Assembly: GCA_946479905.1 (NCBI GenBank)
Contig: CAMLIA010000217.1
Coordinates: 1 to 6,414, forward strand
Reading direction: 5' to 3'
Length of the DNA stretch: 6,414 nt
DNA from: an uncultured Frankiales bacterium
GTDB lineage: Bacteria > Actinomycetota > Actinomycetes > Mycobacteriales > SCTD01
Shown: positions 6,404-6,414 of the stretch, in pieces
Layout: each line of letters starts with the position of its first letter
Position numbering within the stretch: the stretch's first letter is position 1
Made by a program: the position numbers and the translations under genes
The notes under the pieces: model-generated
Database searches by the model: none
The model's input: only the letters and a program-made list of their open reading frames with translations
What the model was told of the DNA's origin: nothing

Positions 6404-6411
6404 GGAAGGGC
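6387..6411. terminator. Hairpin at the end of the VTT gene, stop codon in the loop
   Basis: GCCCTTCC (6387-6394), a nine-base loop CGCGGCTGA, then GGAAGGGC (6404-6411) is a perfect 8-bp inverted repeat. The loop carries the TGA stop (6401-6403). There is no T-tract within the three bases left in the window. It suits a terminator, and by symmetry could also serve a gene arriving from the right, which is out of view. Confidence 0.6.
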
Positions 6412-6414
6412 GCT

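Overview
The window is a chromosomal segment from a very GC-rich actinobacterium. By eye G+C is above 70 percent, with a strong G/C bias at third codon positions. Family-level clues agree. The aspartokinase N-terminus and the RecR N-terminus ([14 protein letters not shown]) are of the actinobacterial type. YbaB and RecR are adjacent, with aspartokinase nearby, a grouping known from actinobacteria. Several genes use GTG or TTG starts or look leaderless behind TANNNT -10 boxes. I cannot name the genus.

Layout, left to right. (1) 1-92, minus: the first 30 codons of aspartate kinase, cut by the window edge. (2) 93-143: a 51-bp divergent promoter region. (3) 144-2062, plus: a two-gene ABC-2 type exporter, with the ATPase and permease joined by a GTGA overlap. 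(4) 2058-2073: a 16-bp palindrome carrying the stop codons of two convergent genes. (5) 2069-3814, minus: a four-helix PepSY-type membrane protein with a cyclic-nucleotide-binding domain on its cytoplasmic C-terminus. (6) 3815-3889: a short intergenic region with a strong inverted repeat and a candidate promoter. (7) 3890-5697, minus: a compact cluster ybaB - recR - GNAT acetyltransferase. The recR-GNAT junction is a GTGA overlap and recR starts at TTG three bases after the ybaB stop. (8) 5698-5737: a divergent promoter region whose two -10 boxes overlap. (9) 5738-6403, plus: a VTT (TVP38/TMEM64, DedA-like) membrane protein whose stop codon lies in the loop of a hairpin.

Functionally most of this is ordinary core genome: recombinational repair (RecR), a nucleoid-associated protein (YbaB/EbfC), and amino-acid biosynthesis (aspartokinase). 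Accessory membrane genes lie between them: a drug- or lipid-type ABC-2 exporter, a VTT protein, and the PepSY-cNMP fusion. The least ordinary protein is the fusion. It joins a heme- or siderophore-reductase-like membrane scaffold to a Crp-like sensor domain, which suggests nucleotide-controlled membrane redox or iron handling (inference). The most interesting DNA-level pattern is that three genes have a TANNNT box 6-7 bases before the start codon with no usable Shine-Dalgarno sequence, so all three are probably leaderless, and that both divergent junctions appear to have mutually overlapping promoters. I see no mobile element, CRISPR array, tRNA or rRNA. No stretch over 300 bases lacks a gene.
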